This document shows, one piece after another, positions 43,697-52,410 of a DNA stretch of 64,000 bases. The notes beneath the pieces were generated by a model. It was given only the letters and a program-made list of their open reading frames with translations, made no database searches and was not told the origin of the DNA. Location: positions 141,386 to 205,385 of the forward strand of contig JAZNIY010000017.1 of assembly GCA_045577735.1 (NCBI GenBank), read 5' to 3'. The translations under genes were made by a program, and so were the position numbers. This DNA is from Stercoripulliclostridium_A sp045577735 (GTDB taxonomy: Bacteria; Bacillota; Clostridia; Christensenellales; DTU072). Each line of letters opens with the position of its first letter. Position 1 is the first letter of the stretch.

Positions 43697-44118
43697 AAGA
43701 GGCAAAAAAAGCGGAAATGATTGACGAAGTGCCCATTGGTGCCGTTATCGTAAAGGACGGCAAAGTTATCGCGCGTGCTCACAATAAAAAGGAAAGCAAA
43801 AATCAAGCTACCCGTCACGCCGAAATCGAGGCCATAGAAAAGGCAACGAAAAAGGTGAATAATTGGTGGCTTGAGGACTGCGACATATACGTCACGCTGG
43901 AGCCTTGCGCAATGTGTGCAGGCGCACTCATAAACAGCAGGCTACGCAATATCTACTTTGGTGCATACGATAAAAAAGGTGGCTGTTGCGGTAGCCTTTA
44001 TAACCTCCCCGTTGATACTAGATTTAACCATAGATTAGGCGTTGATGGTGGAATACTGGAAGAAGAATGTGCCACCCTCCTCACAAACTACTTTAAGAAG
44101 AAAAGGAAACAGATATGA
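43663..44118 (+). CDS. tadA: tRNA-specific adenosine deaminase
   Basis: A 151-residue TadA that converts the wobble adenosine of tRNA-Arg(ACG) to inosine. Zinc/catalytic motifs are HAEIEAI (H, E) and PCAMCAGA (two cysteines). It starts inside the end of the peptidase gene and overlaps pth by 4 bases, so the three are co-expressed. Confidence 0.96.
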   Translation: MDKIQFMRLAIKEAKKAEMIDEVPIGAVIVKDGKVIARAHNKKESKNQATRHAEIEAIEKATKKVNNWWLEDCDIYVTLEPCAMCAGALINSRLRNIYFGAYDKKGGCCGSLYNLPVDTRFNHRLGVDGGILEEECATLLTNYFKKKRKQI

Positions 44119-44678
44119 AGATTATAGTTGGACTTGGTAACCCCGGTAAAGAATACGAAAACACCTTTCACAACATGGGATTCAAAGCCATTGATACTCT
44201 TGCCGAAAAAATGGGTAAAAGTATAAAAAAGGCAGAGTGCCAAGCATTGACTTGCACCTTTTCCAGAAACTCCGAAAAGGTGGTTTTTGCAAAGCCTTTG
44301 ACCTATATGAATCTGTCAGGCCAAGCAGTTAAAAGCCTAATACAAAAATACGGCGCAACCCCAAACGACCTCGTAGTAATCTATGATGATATAGACATTG
44401 ATCGCTTTTCTATTCGCGCAAGAACTTCGGGAAGTGCGGGTACACACAACGGAATGAAAAGCATAGTCGAGTGCTTGGGTACAACGGCTTTTAAGCGCAT
44501 TAGAGTGGGTGTTGGTCGCGACGGCGCTTACAACCTTGCCGATTACGTACTTTCTAATATTAAGGCAGAGGATCGCGACACCTTCCAAAAGCTGTTTGAT
44601 GATTTAGCAACCGCACTTGAAAGTTATCTTAAACACGATGACTTTGATCGCCTCATGAGAGAAATAAACAAAAAGTAG
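44115..44678 (+). CDS. pth: Peptidyl-tRNA hydrolase
   Basis: A 187-residue bacterial Pth that frees tRNA from peptidyl-tRNA. Signatures: VGLGNPGKEYENTFHNMGF (catalytic H in HNMGF), FAKPLTYMNLSG, VIYDDIDI (D) and GSAGTHNGMKSI. Normal length. Confidence 0.97.
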   Translation: MKIIVGLGNPGKEYENTFHNMGFKAIDTLAEKMGKSIKKAECQALTCTFSRNSEKVVFAKPLTYMNLSGQAVKSLIQKYGATPNDLVVIYDDIDIDRFSIRARTSGSAGTHNGMKSIVECLGTTAFKRIRVGVGRDGAYNLADYVLSNIKAEDRDTFQKLFDDLATALESYLKHDDFDRLMREINKK

Positions 44679-44686
44679 GACTAAAG

Positions 44687-46897
44687 ATGAAGATTTTACG
44701 TTACAAAACTCCCGCAAAAAAATGGATTGACGCCCTCCCCCTCGGCAACGGCATAACCGGAGCCATGGTGTACGGTGGAATTAAGCGTGAAAGAATTGCC
44801 TTTAACGATAGTAACCTTTGGTCGGGTAGACCTAAAAAGCACGATAGCCCCGCAAGCCTTGAGAACCTCTCAAAGGTTCGTGAATTAATATTCAATGGTG
44901 AAAACCACCTTGCCGACCGCCTCACTGAAGAAAAATTATGTGGCGATTATAGCGAGGGGTATCTACCTCTTGGGGAACTAAATATTACTTTTAAGGGTGC
45001 TAAACGAGGCTTTTACGAAAGAAGTTTGGATATCGGCAAAGCACTTTTTAGCGTCAAGAACGGTCAAAGCAACAGAGAGGCCTTTTGCTCCTACCCCAGC
45101 CGTGTTTTCGTCTATAAGGTAAGCTCACACACCCCATTTGACGCTCTTGTTACTACCTCATCTAAAATACCCGCCCATAAGGTTTCTTATGGTGAAGATA
45201 TCGTATTAGTCGGTCAAGCACCCGACCACGTAGTACCCTCTTATAAGGGCCCCATGCCCGACGCCGTTAAATATAACGATTTGCTCGGAATGGCTTTTGC
45301 ACTTGTTACACGCGTAAAAACGGACGGAGCTACGTCTTCTTCACAAAAGGGTTATGAAATAAAGGGAGCAAAAGAAATGGTAATTTACGCAACTACCGCG
45401 ACCGGCTTTACCGCCTACAACGAGGTTCCTATAAACGACTATGACTACCCCATTCAGAAATGCATAGACCACCTCGACTCCCTCTCATACGATTACGACA
45501 AAATAAAGGCCGAGCACGTTGCCGATTATACTAGATTATTCCATCGTCACGAACTAAAAATCGCAAGTGATAAAGGTCAATTTACCGATGCACTATATCG
45601 TAAAGCCAAACTTGGTAAAATTACTCCCGAGCTGGTTTCCTTGTTCTATAACTACGGCAAATATCTTACGATTGCAGGCTCTAGAAAGGGTGGCCAAGCA
45701 CTAAATTTGCAAGGCATTTGGAACGACGATATACGCCCTCCGTGGTCAAGTAATTATACCACGAATATAAACGCCGAAATGAACTACTGGCCCACCTCTC
45801 AAGTAGGGCTTACCGAGTGCCTAGCCCCCTATTTCCAAATGGTTTACGAGCTTTCTCTTCGTGGAAAATCCACCGCCAAAACCAACTATGGCTCAAGAGG
45901 TTTTTGCGTAAACCATAACACCGATATTTGGCGCAAAACGGCGCCCGTAAAGGGCAATCCTCAATATATGTTTGCTCCCCTTTGTGGCGCTTGGCTAGTT
46001 AACGAGATTTGCGAACACTATTCCTACGGCGAATTGGAGGAGTACCGTGACGAACTCCAAGAGATACTAAAAGCCAACACCGAGTTTATACTAGATTATC
46101 TCGTTTTGCACGATGGCAAATACCTAACTTGCCCTTCGGCAAGCCCAGAAAACACATTCTTAAAAGGTGGCAAACGCTGTTATTTGGACTATGCCTCGGC
46201 ATTTGATATGGGCATAGTTAAACAAAGCCTTGCCAACTATTTGGCTCTTGTACCAAACGGAGAATATAGCGCACAAGTGAAAGAGGTAATGGACAATCTT
46301 TACCCCTTCCAAGAGGACCTTGACGGCATAGTTGAGTGGTCAAAATATTACCCCACCCCCGAGGTTGGACACAGGCATTTTTCACCACTTTACGCCTTCC
46401 ACCCGGCAAGACAAATTGGCTATTACTCCCACCCGGAAGAGCGCGAATGGGTAAGAAGACTTATGCACACTCGCATCTATAACGTTAAACAATACTTTGG
46501 TTGGAGTGGCGCTTGGGCACTTGCCCTTTCGGCAAGACTGCGTGAAAAAGACACTACCGCCCTCGTTATATCCCGCGTGCTTGGTAAGGCTATCTTTAAA
46601 AATTTGTTCGACATGCATCCCCCTCGCCTTTTCCAAATTGACGGCAACTTTGGCTTTGTGCACGGCCTAAATGAAGCACTGATCCAAATTGAAGGTGATA
46701 CTTTAGAACTGCTCCCGGCCCTACCCGATTACATAGCAAACGGCGAAGTTAAAGGAGCAAGACTAGTGGGTGGATACTCCGTTGATTTTAGCTGGGAAGG
46801 TGGTAAAGTTACCTACGTAAAGTGTAATCGTCCTCTAAAAATAAGAAAGACAAACCTTAGCGCAAACCCCACGCTGATTAACGCTGAAATCATTTAA
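44687..46897 (+). CDS. Glycoside hydrolase family 95 (alpha-L-fucosidase type)
   Basis: A 736-residue GH95 enzyme without signal peptide, hence cytoplasmic. N-terminal beta domain starts with ALPLGNGITGAMVYGG and ERIAFNDSNLWSG. The (alpha/alpha)6 barrel has NLQGIWNDDIRPPWSS, NINAEMNYWPTS near residue 360 (the catalytic asparagine pair) and FQIDGNFGF near 650 (base aspartate). GH95 hydrolyses alpha-1,2-fucose or alpha-galactose caps by inversion. It lies 9 bases behind pth and next to a GH27 gene, forming a small glycan-degradation pair. Confidence 0.94.
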   Translation: MKILRYKTPAKKWIDALPLGNGITGAMVYGGIKRERIAFNDSNLWSGRPKKHDSPASLENLSKVRELIFNGENHLADRLTEEKLCGDYSEGYLPLGELNITFKGAKRGFYERSLDIGKALFSVKNGQSNREAFCSYPSRVFVYKVSSHTPFDALVTTSSKIPAHKVSYGEDIVLVGQAPDHVVPSYKGPMPDAVKYNDLLGMAFALVTRVKTDGATSSSQKGYEIKGAKEMVIYATTATGFTAYNEVPINDYDYPIQKCIDHLDSLSYDYDKIKAEHVADYTRLFHRHELKIASDKGQFTDALYRKAKLGKITPELVSLFYNYGKYLTIAGSRKGGQALNLQGIWNDDIRPPWSSNYTTNINAEMNYWPTSQVGLTECLAPYFQMVYELSLRGKSTAKTNYGSRGFCVNHNTDIWRKTAPVKGNPQYMFAPLCGAWLVNEICEHYSYGELEEYRDELQEILKANTEFILDYLVLHDGKYLTCPSASPENTFLKGGKRCYLDYASAFDMGIVKQSLANYLALVPNGEYSAQVKEVMDNLYPFQEDLDGIVEWSKYYPTPEVGHRHFSPLYAFHPARQIGYYSHPEEREWVRRLMHTRIYNVKQYFGWSGAWALALSARLREKDTTALVISRVLGKAIFKNLFDMHPPRLFQIDGNFGFVHGLNEALIQIEGDTLELLPALPDYIANGEVKGARLVGGYSVDFSWEGGKVTYVKCNRPLKIRKTNLSANPTLINAEII

Positions 46898-46921
46898 TTA
46901 AAATACGTCGTATTTTAGATA

Positions 46922-46950
46922 TTGAAAAGCAACGCTCGTTGTGGCATAAT
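46922..46950 (+). promoter_or_regulatory. Promoter of the GH27 gene
   Basis: TTGAAA (46922-46927), 17-bp spacer, CATAAT (46945-46950). A small AAAATACG/CGTATTTT hairpin lies just upstream, after the GH95 stop. Confidence 0.5.
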
Positions 46951-46983
46951 ATATACAACACAAAACCCATAAAGGAGTTTAAT

Positions 46984-48633
46984 ATGAGAAAAAGAAACGG
47001 CGCTTGTCCCATTTGTTACGCACGTACGCTAGTCACCCCCAAAGAAAGGAAAATCCCCACCCTCTACAACCAAGAGGTGTTTGAAAACGGACTTGCCAAA
47101 ACTCCACCTATGGGTTGGAACTCTTGGAACGTGTTCAAAGAAAACATTGACGAAACCATGCTCTACGAAATGGCAAAGGCAATGGTTGATAACGGCTTAT
47201 TAGAAGCCGGTTACAATTTCTTTAACCTTGACGATTGCTGGGAAGCAAAGGAAAGGAATATGAGGGGCGAACTCGTAAGCGACCCTACGACCTTCCCCAG
47301 TGGCATAAAGGCGCTTGTTGAAAAGGTGAACGCCCTTGGACTAAAGCTTGGCATATACAGCTGTAACGGACCTCTTACTTGCCAACATTTCCCCGGCACG
47401 CAAGGTCACGAATACACCGATGCTTACACCTTTGCAAGCTGGGGCGTTGAATACTGGAAGCTGGACTACTGCCATAACGTACCTTTCACTCCCTACGCTC
47501 CATTAGTTGCCGGTATTGCCGTAAGTAAGGTAGGCGAAAAGGTGGAAGTTTTGCATTCTGCTGAAGAAGGCACTCGCTGTGGTAACGCTCATATTTTCAC
47601 CACTAAGTATCCCAAAAAGCGTTACAACAGTACCCAAAGGTTCAAAAAACATTGTAGTGGGCTTGACGCTGGCGAAGGCTCTATCGAGTGGAATATAAGC
47701 GTTCCCGAAGAGGGAGAATACGTTCTTACCATATACACCCACGAGCTTTATCCCAAGTACGAAAAGCTCCTTGGTGCACAAATTAACGACGGCGAGCTTT
47801 ACCTGGTTAAAATTCCAAAGGAAGTATACCATTGGCAAGAGTACATAACCCAAAAGGTGGTAAAGTTGCGCGCAGGACAAAACAAGATTAAGCTCTTTAA
47901 CCCCATTAACAACAAGTCCACCAGCGATATGCTACAATTCCAATATGCCGGCAAATGCATTAAGCAAGCGACTGCCGACTACGCAAGGGCCAACGGCGTT
48001 CCGGAAAAACCCATAGTCTTCTCCATTTGCGAATGGGGTAGTGGTGAACCACATCTTTGGGGTAGAAGCGCGGGCAATCTTTGGAGAACCACGGGCGACA
48101 TATACCACAACTGGAACTCTATTAAGAACCTTTACGAGCACAACGTTGAACTTTACAAGTACGCAGACGTAGGTCATTGGAACGATCCCGATATGCTAGA
48201 AGTGGGCGTTGGTAACTTCTCCTACAACGAAAACGAGGCACACTTTGCCCTCTGGTGCATGATGGCGTCTCCCCTACTCCTCGGTAACGATCTTCGCGCA
48301 ATGACACCCGATATCGTAAAGATTATTACCAACAAGCAACTTATTGCAATAGACCAAGACGGACTGGGCAAGCAAGCAAAACGCATCGTTAAAGCTGACG
48401 TTGACGTTCTTGTTAAGCCCCTCGTTGGAGGTAAAACCGCAATATGCTATTTTAATAAAACCGATAGCACTAAAAGATATAACTTTGATGAAAATACGTT
48501 TGTAAAAGAAGAATATATTGACTATAATACTAATGGCGAAATAATTGACTGTTTGAGTGGAAATATCACTACGAAAGAAGATATGCTAAGTGGTGAAATT
48601 AAAGCTCGTAGCGTTAAAGTTTTCGTTATATAA
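46984..48633 (+). CDS. Glycoside hydrolase family 27 alpha-galactosidase with inserted domain
   Basis: A 549-residue cytoplasmic GH27 enzyme. TPPMGWNSWNVF starts the barrel, FNLDDCW is the substrate pocket, EYWKLDYC carries the nucleophile D161, and WRTTGDI carries the likely acid/base D372; HWNDPDMLEVG follows. Between D161 and the SICEWG strand (~residue 345) about 155 extra residues are inserted, looking like a beta-sandwich carbohydrate-binding module (ISVPEEGEYVLTIYTH). GH27 normally needs ~33 residues there. The N-terminus has a CPIC pair. AAAGGAG precedes ATG 46984; an upstream in-frame ATG at 46939 is rejected. Confidence 0.93.
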   Translation: MRKRNGACPICYARTLVTPKERKIPTLYNQEVFENGLAKTPPMGWNSWNVFKENIDETMLYEMAKAMVDNGLLEAGYNFFNLDDCWEAKERNMRGELVSDPTTFPSGIKALVEKVNALGLKLGIYSCNGPLTCQHFPGTQGHEYTDAYTFASWGVEYWKLDYCHNVPFTPYAPLVAGIAVSKVGEKVEVLHSAEEGTRCGNAHIFTTKYPKKRYNSTQRFKKHCSGLDAGEGSIEWNISVPEEGEYVLTIYTHELYPKYEKLLGAQINDGELYLVKIPKEVYHWQEYITQKVVKLRAGQNKIKLFNPINNKSTSDMLQFQYAGKCIKQATADYARANGVPEKPIVFSICEWGSGEPHLWGRSAGNLWRTTGDIYHNWNSIKNLYEHNVELYKYADVGHWNDPDMLEVGVGNFSYNENEAHFALWCMMASPLLLGNDLRAMTPDIVKIITNKQLIAIDQDGLGKQAKRIVKADVDVLVKPLVGGKTAICYFNKTDSTKRYNFDENTFVKEEYIDYNTNGEIIDCLSGNITTKEDMLSGEIKARSVKVFVI

Positions 48634-48651
48634 TAAAAAAGGAGTAATAAA

Positions 48652-49482
48652 ATGAGCGAATGCACACACGATTGTAGCACTTGCGGATTGAATTGTCCTT
48701 CCAAACAACAGGAACAAAAACCCGTAAACGAATTTGCCGCACCTATGAACAGCCTTTCCAACGTTAAAAAGGTTTACGGAATAGTTAGTGGTAAGGGCGG
48801 AGTTGGTAAATCACTCGTTACCTCTACTCTCGCCGTCAACGCAAGAAGACGCGGATACCAAACCGCAATCCTTGATGCCGATATAACCGGCCCCTCTATC
48901 CCACGCGCTTTTGGTATAACCGAGGAATGTGAGGCAATGGATGAAAACAATATCCTTCCCGCAGTTACCAAGACCGGCATCAAGCTAATGAGCATCAACC
49001 TACTACTTGAAGACGTAACCAGCCCCGTTATTTGGCGTGGTCCCGTTCTCGCCGGCACCGTAAAACAATTCTGGTCCGACGTGGTTTGGGGTGACGTAGA
49101 TTTCATGTTCGTTGATATGCCTCCAGGCACCGGTGACGTCCCTCTAACGGTATTCCAAAGCCTACCTCTTGACGGCATAATCATAGTAACCTCTCCCCAA
49201 GAACTCGTTGGTATGATAGTAGAAAAGGCCGTTAAAATGGCAAATATGATGAATATACCCATTGTAGGTATAGTAGAAAATATGTCCTACTTCGTTTGCG
49301 AAAAATGTGGCGAAAAGCACTACCCCTTCGGCAAGAGCAACCTTGAAGAAATTGCAAACAAATACGGCATAAAGAACGTTGCAAGACTACCCATCACTCC
49401 CGACCTTGCAAAACAAGCTGACAGAGGGCTAATAGAACTCCACGAACTAGAACTACTAGACAGCCTAAGCGACCAATTATAA
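48652..49482 (+). CDS. Mrp/NBP35 family Fe-S cluster carrier ATPase
   Basis: A 276-residue ParA-type P-loop ATPase for iron-sulphur cluster assembly. The deviant Walker A is GKGGVGKS (~residue 44), with VDMPPGTGD and the conserved C-terminal CEKCG pair that binds the bridging cluster. The N-terminus has four closely spaced cysteines (C4, C8, C11, C15), as in NBP35-type rather than simple Mrp proteins. AAAGGAG upstream. A GC-rich terminator follows. Confidence 0.93.
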   Translation: MSECTHDCSTCGLNCPSKQQEQKPVNEFAAPMNSLSNVKKVYGIVSGKGGVGKSLVTSTLAVNARRRGYQTAILDADITGPSIPRAFGITEECEAMDENNILPAVTKTGIKLMSINLLLEDVTSPVIWRGPVLAGTVKQFWSDVVWGDVDFMFVDMPPGTGDVPLTVFQSLPLDGIIIVTSPQELVGMIVEKAVKMANMMNIPIVGIVENMSYFVCEKCGEKHYPFGKSNLEEIANKYGIKNVARLPITPDLAKQADRGLIELHELELLDSLSDQL

Positions 49483-49500
49483 TAAGTTCAATAAAATTTA

Positions 49501-49529
49501 CCCGCCCCGAAATTCGGGGCGGTTTTTTT
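49501..49529 (+). terminator. Terminator after the Mrp gene
   Basis: Stem of the form CCGCCCCGA / TCGGGGCGG with a 3-base loop, followed by TTTTTTT. Confidence 0.93.
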
Positions 49530-49540
49530 AAATATGTTTA

Positions 49541-50125
49541 TTATAGTTCAATTGCATCATTAGGTAAATTTACTTTGGTTTTGTTTATTCCGTCAAACAC
49601 AAACGATACATCAAAACCTTCAACTACTCCCAAAATAGTTATCGCATCTTTTTCTACAACAACTTTCACATCCGAAATTCCATCTATTTCTTCACCTTCT
49701 TTTAAAACGAAAGTGTTTTTTTCTCCTTTTACTGCTTCATACTTTTCAGCATCAAAAAGAGACTCAATGAAATCGTCGCTAAAAATGCTTCCTTCTTCAT
49801 CGTCTTCTTCTTTTATTTCTTCTTTATACCAAACATCATTTACTTCAAAATATTGATATGTTTTTCCATTTACTTCCTCCGTAAAAATATCAGATTCACC
49901 AAACATACCCGAAGTGAATGTTTTATTTCCTTCTATCTTCATTGTCATTGTTGCTTTTCCTAACATAGGGATATTATCCATAGTAATTGCTATCTTGTAA
50001 CTATCCGCTTTATTAAGTTTTTCTTCCATCTTAGTAATTTTATTTGTGGAATTACAAGAAACGGCGGTTACAAAAATAGTACAACAAATTAAAATTGCCA
50101 ATAATAAACTGATTTTTTTCCTCAT
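49541..50125 (-). CDS. Lipoprotein of unknown function
   Basis: A 194-residue lipoprotein: lysine start, hydrophobic segment and lipobox VSC (cysteine near residue 24). The soluble part resembles LppX/LolA-like beta sheets only in general pattern (short amphipathic strands), with a Glu/Asp-rich insertion around residue 105; no family is claimed. AAGGAG precedes the ATG. Divergent from an HTH gene with a shared control region, so it is probably that regulator's target. Confidence 0.82.
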   Translation of the reverse strand: MRKKISLLLAILICCTIFVTAVSCNSTNKITKMEEKLNKADSYKIAITMDNIPMLGKATMTMKIEGNKTFTSGMFGESDIFTEEVNGKTYQYFEVNDVWYKEEIKEEDDEEGSIFSDDFIESLFDAEKYEAVKGEKNTFVLKEGEEIDGISDVKVVVEKDAITILGVVEGFDVSFVFDGINKTKVNLPNDAIEL

Positions 50126-50150
50126 CTCTTTTCTCCTTTTTTACTTGCCT

Positions 50151-50198
50151 ATGGGCATATATTGGTTAAATTATATCACCTTGGGCATATAATGTCAA
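50151..50198 (-). promoter_or_regulatory. Consensus promoter with two TGGGCATAT repeats
   Basis: On the minus strand TTGACA (50198-50193), 17-bp spacer, TATAAT (50175-50170). TGGGCATAT occurs at 50152-50160 and 50182-50190, 30 bp (about three helical turns) apart. One copy lies in the spacer, the other just past -10, so occupancy would block this promoter. A TATAAT for the opposite gene overlaps the upstream copy. Confidence 0.7.
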
Positions 50199-50205
50199 TA
50201 TAGAT

Positions 50206-50415
50206 ATGAAAATTTTGGTTGTAGAGAGAATTAAATATTTAATGGAAGCGGAAGATATTTCGCAATATGCCCTTGCAAAAAAATTGGGCATTAGTCAAAG
50301 CACCATTTGTAATTGGCTGAATGGAAAAAAGGAACCTAGTATTGAAAGCCTTTGGAAACTTGCTGATTATTTTGGTGAGTCTGTCGATTATATTATTGGT
50401 AGAGATAATCAATAA
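50206..50415 (+). CDS. XRE family helix-turn-helix regulator
   Basis: A 69-residue single-domain HTH protein: IKYLMEAEDISQYALAKKLG then SQSTICNWLNGKKEPS as recognition helix, ending YFGESVDYIIGRDNQ. Divergent from the lipoprotein gene; likely represses it through the paired TGGGCATAT sites. Its stop codon lies inside the left terminal repeat of the adjoining hairpin-array element. Confidence 0.9.
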   Translation: MKILVVERIKYLMEAEDISQYALAKKLGISQSTICNWLNGKKEPSIESLWKLADYFGESVDYIIGRDNQ

Positions 50416-50826
50416 ATTAAACGCCCCGAATGGGTGATATTCTTAGCGGAGAATTATAAAAATGTCACTAAGTGCGAGCATCGCATTTGACTAGTCAAAT
50501 ACAAATGGGCTAAGCCCAAACCCATATTACAAGCAGAAAGAGCAAGAGTAAAAGGAAATAAATCCTTCTATTCTTGCTCTTGTTTTTTCTTCTGTCGATA
50601 TGTCAACTTCGTTGACTCGATATGCTTTCACTGCACTCAAGCTCGATATATTGTCGCTCCGCGCCAATTCGATATGAGATAAATCCCTCGTTTGCAAAGC
50701 AAACATATCGAGTGCGTCAGCACATATCGAACGCCGCAGGCGTATATCGAAAATCCCGTGAGGGATTTATCTCGATGCGTGTTCTCCGTTAAGGATAACA
50801 CGCTAACTCGGGGCGTTTAATTTATT
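50411..50826. repeat. Hairpin-array element with terminal inverted repeats
   Basis: Bounded by a perfect 19-bp inverted repeat, AATAAATTAAACGCCCCGA at 50411-50429 and its complement at 50808-50826; pairing resumes further in (CTTAGCGGAGAA near 50442 against its near-complement near 50782). Inside are hairpins TGCGA-GCA-TCGCA, the palindrome ATTTGACTAGTCAAAT (50485-50500), TGGGC-TAA-GCCCA, a terminator-like stem with T run (50537-50589), then GTCAAC-TTC-GTTGAC, GTTTGC-AAA-GCAAAC, GTGC-GTCA-GCAC, ACGCC-GCA-GGCGT and AAATCCC-GTGA-GGGATTT. The latter group is punctuated by TCGATAT on the left half and ATATCGA on the right. No coding frame is evident. Confidence 0.78.
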
Positions 50827-50837
50827 AACGTTTTGTA

Positions 50838-52391
50838 TTATACCTTTTCTTCTACTTCAACAGCTTCTTCTAGGGTGATTTGCTCCTCTACTTCTACTTG
50901 TTCTTCAACGGCTTCTTGGGGTATTTCTCCAAGCCCTCTTGCCTTTAATTCTTCCATAATTCTCTTGTGATCCTTCTTGGAAAGGTTGTAGAAAATCATG
51001 GTAACGAGCATTAGTCCTGCAGAGATTGCGGAAACTATGAGTGCCAAGTTAAAGTATTTGGTTGCAACGTTCATTAGTTCGTCGCTTACTACGGAAATGT
51101 TAAAGTAGTTCTTGGGCTCGTATCCCATTCCTTGCTTAACGTATGCCATAATAACGTTCGCGAGGTTGGTAAATACAAGCACGAGTGCGTAAGCAAAGGT
51201 TTGGATGAAACCTTCCAAACGTTTACCCGTCTTATATTGTTGATAGTCGTAAATTTCAGAAAGCATTAGAGGTTGCAAACTGCCTATTGCATTAAAGAGT
51301 GCAACGAAACGCAAAGCCGTAATTACTACTGCCGATACCGTTCCTTGAGGAATGTTTTGAACGCCTATGAGTCCCAGTATCGCATAGCCCAGCGCGTTGC
51401 AACCCAGCCAGCCCATAAGTATGGTCTTGTTGTTAAACTTACGCGTGAACAAGGGAAGGAGAATCATATTAGGCGTTGCTGCAAAACCGGTAAGAAGGGT
51501 TAAGGAGCTGAATACCTTTAGGCCGTCTTCTATGGTGGTAGCATAACGAAGTTTACCCATCATTTCTGCGTCAACTTCTATCGTAGTACGCATGCAACCC
51601 AAAATCAAAGCAAGGCTGAAAATCATAAGAGGCTTGTTTCGGGTAACCATTTTAATGCCTTCAAATAGCCCAACCTTCTCTTTGTTTTCTTGGGTGACGA
51701 TTATTCTTTCCTTAACTTTGAATATTAGAGAAACTAGGAGTAAGCCCACGGCTACGCTAATAAAGCCCATCCATCTGTATGCCATGTATTCCTTGCCGAT
51801 GGACAAGAAGTAGGAACGAATAAAGCCCTTAATGAAATTCATTATGGTGGGTGCAAATCCTATTACCAAACCGATTGGTGCCCAAATATCGGTACGCTCT
51901 TGTTGGTTGGGCGTAATAACCGCGGGCATCATATTAAAGGTATTATTCCACAAATTCCAAAGTATGAGGGTGGGAATACATACTAGATATGCATAAACCA
52001 TTCTGGACGTTTCCGTCAAGTTTTGTGGTTGCCAGGTTGCAAGAATGGCACAAACGGAAATGACGGGTGCGATGAAGATTAGGTATGGTTTATACCTACC
52101 CCACTTGGTGTTGGTGTTTTGTAGGAGTTTACCATATATGGGTTGCAAAATTAAACCAAGCACACTTGCAACAAGGCAAATGATTGGTCCGTGCATAACG
52201 CCAATTTGGTATACTTCCGAAATTTGGGTGGCGGTAATAAGGGAGGAAATTATGTTTACGATAAAACTTACGCCCAGTGCCGTACCACCAAATGAGAGTA
52301 TCTCTTTGAGGTTAAGGTGTCTACCCTCTAGCGGGGTATCCCACATGCTTTTAACCTTTCCGAACAATGCTTTAACGTCTAATTTTTTCAC
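50838..52391 (-). CDS. GPH-type (MFS) sugar:cation symporter
   Basis: A 517-residue GPH symporter, third paralogue in the window: 12 helices, loop NTNTKWGRYKPYL between helices 2 and 3, and an acidic (Glu/Val-rich) C-terminal tail. GTG start with a weak GAGAG upstream, 19 bases after the kinase stop; expression probably depends on the kinase transcript. It likely imports the sugar phosphorylated by that kinase. Confidence 0.93.
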   Translation of the reverse strand: MKKLDVKALFGKVKSMWDTPLEGRHLNLKEILSFGGTALGVSFIVNIISSLITATQISEVYQIGVMHGPIICLVASVLGLILQPIYGKLLQNTNTKWGRYKPYLIFIAPVISVCAILATWQPQNLTETSRMVYAYLVCIPTLILWNLWNNTFNMMPAVITPNQQERTDIWAPIGLVIGFAPTIMNFIKGFIRSYFLSIGKEYMAYRWMGFISVAVGLLLVSLIFKVKERIIVTQENKEKVGLFEGIKMVTRNKPLMIFSLALILGCMRTTIEVDAEMMGKLRYATTIEDGLKVFSSLTLLTGFAATPNMILLPLFTRKFNNKTILMGWLGCNALGYAILGLIGVQNIPQGTVSAVVITALRFVALFNAIGSLQPLMLSEIYDYQQYKTGKRLEGFIQTFAYALVLVFTNLANVIMAYVKQGMGYEPKNYFNISVVSDELMNVATKYFNLALIVSAISAGLMLVTMIFYNLSKKDHKRIMEELKARGLGEIPQEAVEEQVEVEEQITLEEAVEVEEKV

Positions 52392-52410
52392 AATTGTTCT
52401 CTCTTATGTT

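Noticed and set aside
50590..50770. CRISPR array in the hairpin-rich segment
   Set aside because: The repeated unit TCGATAT is only 7 bases, changes orientation mid-array, and the parts between are self-complementary hairpins of unequal length, unlike CRISPR spacers. No cas gene is nearby.
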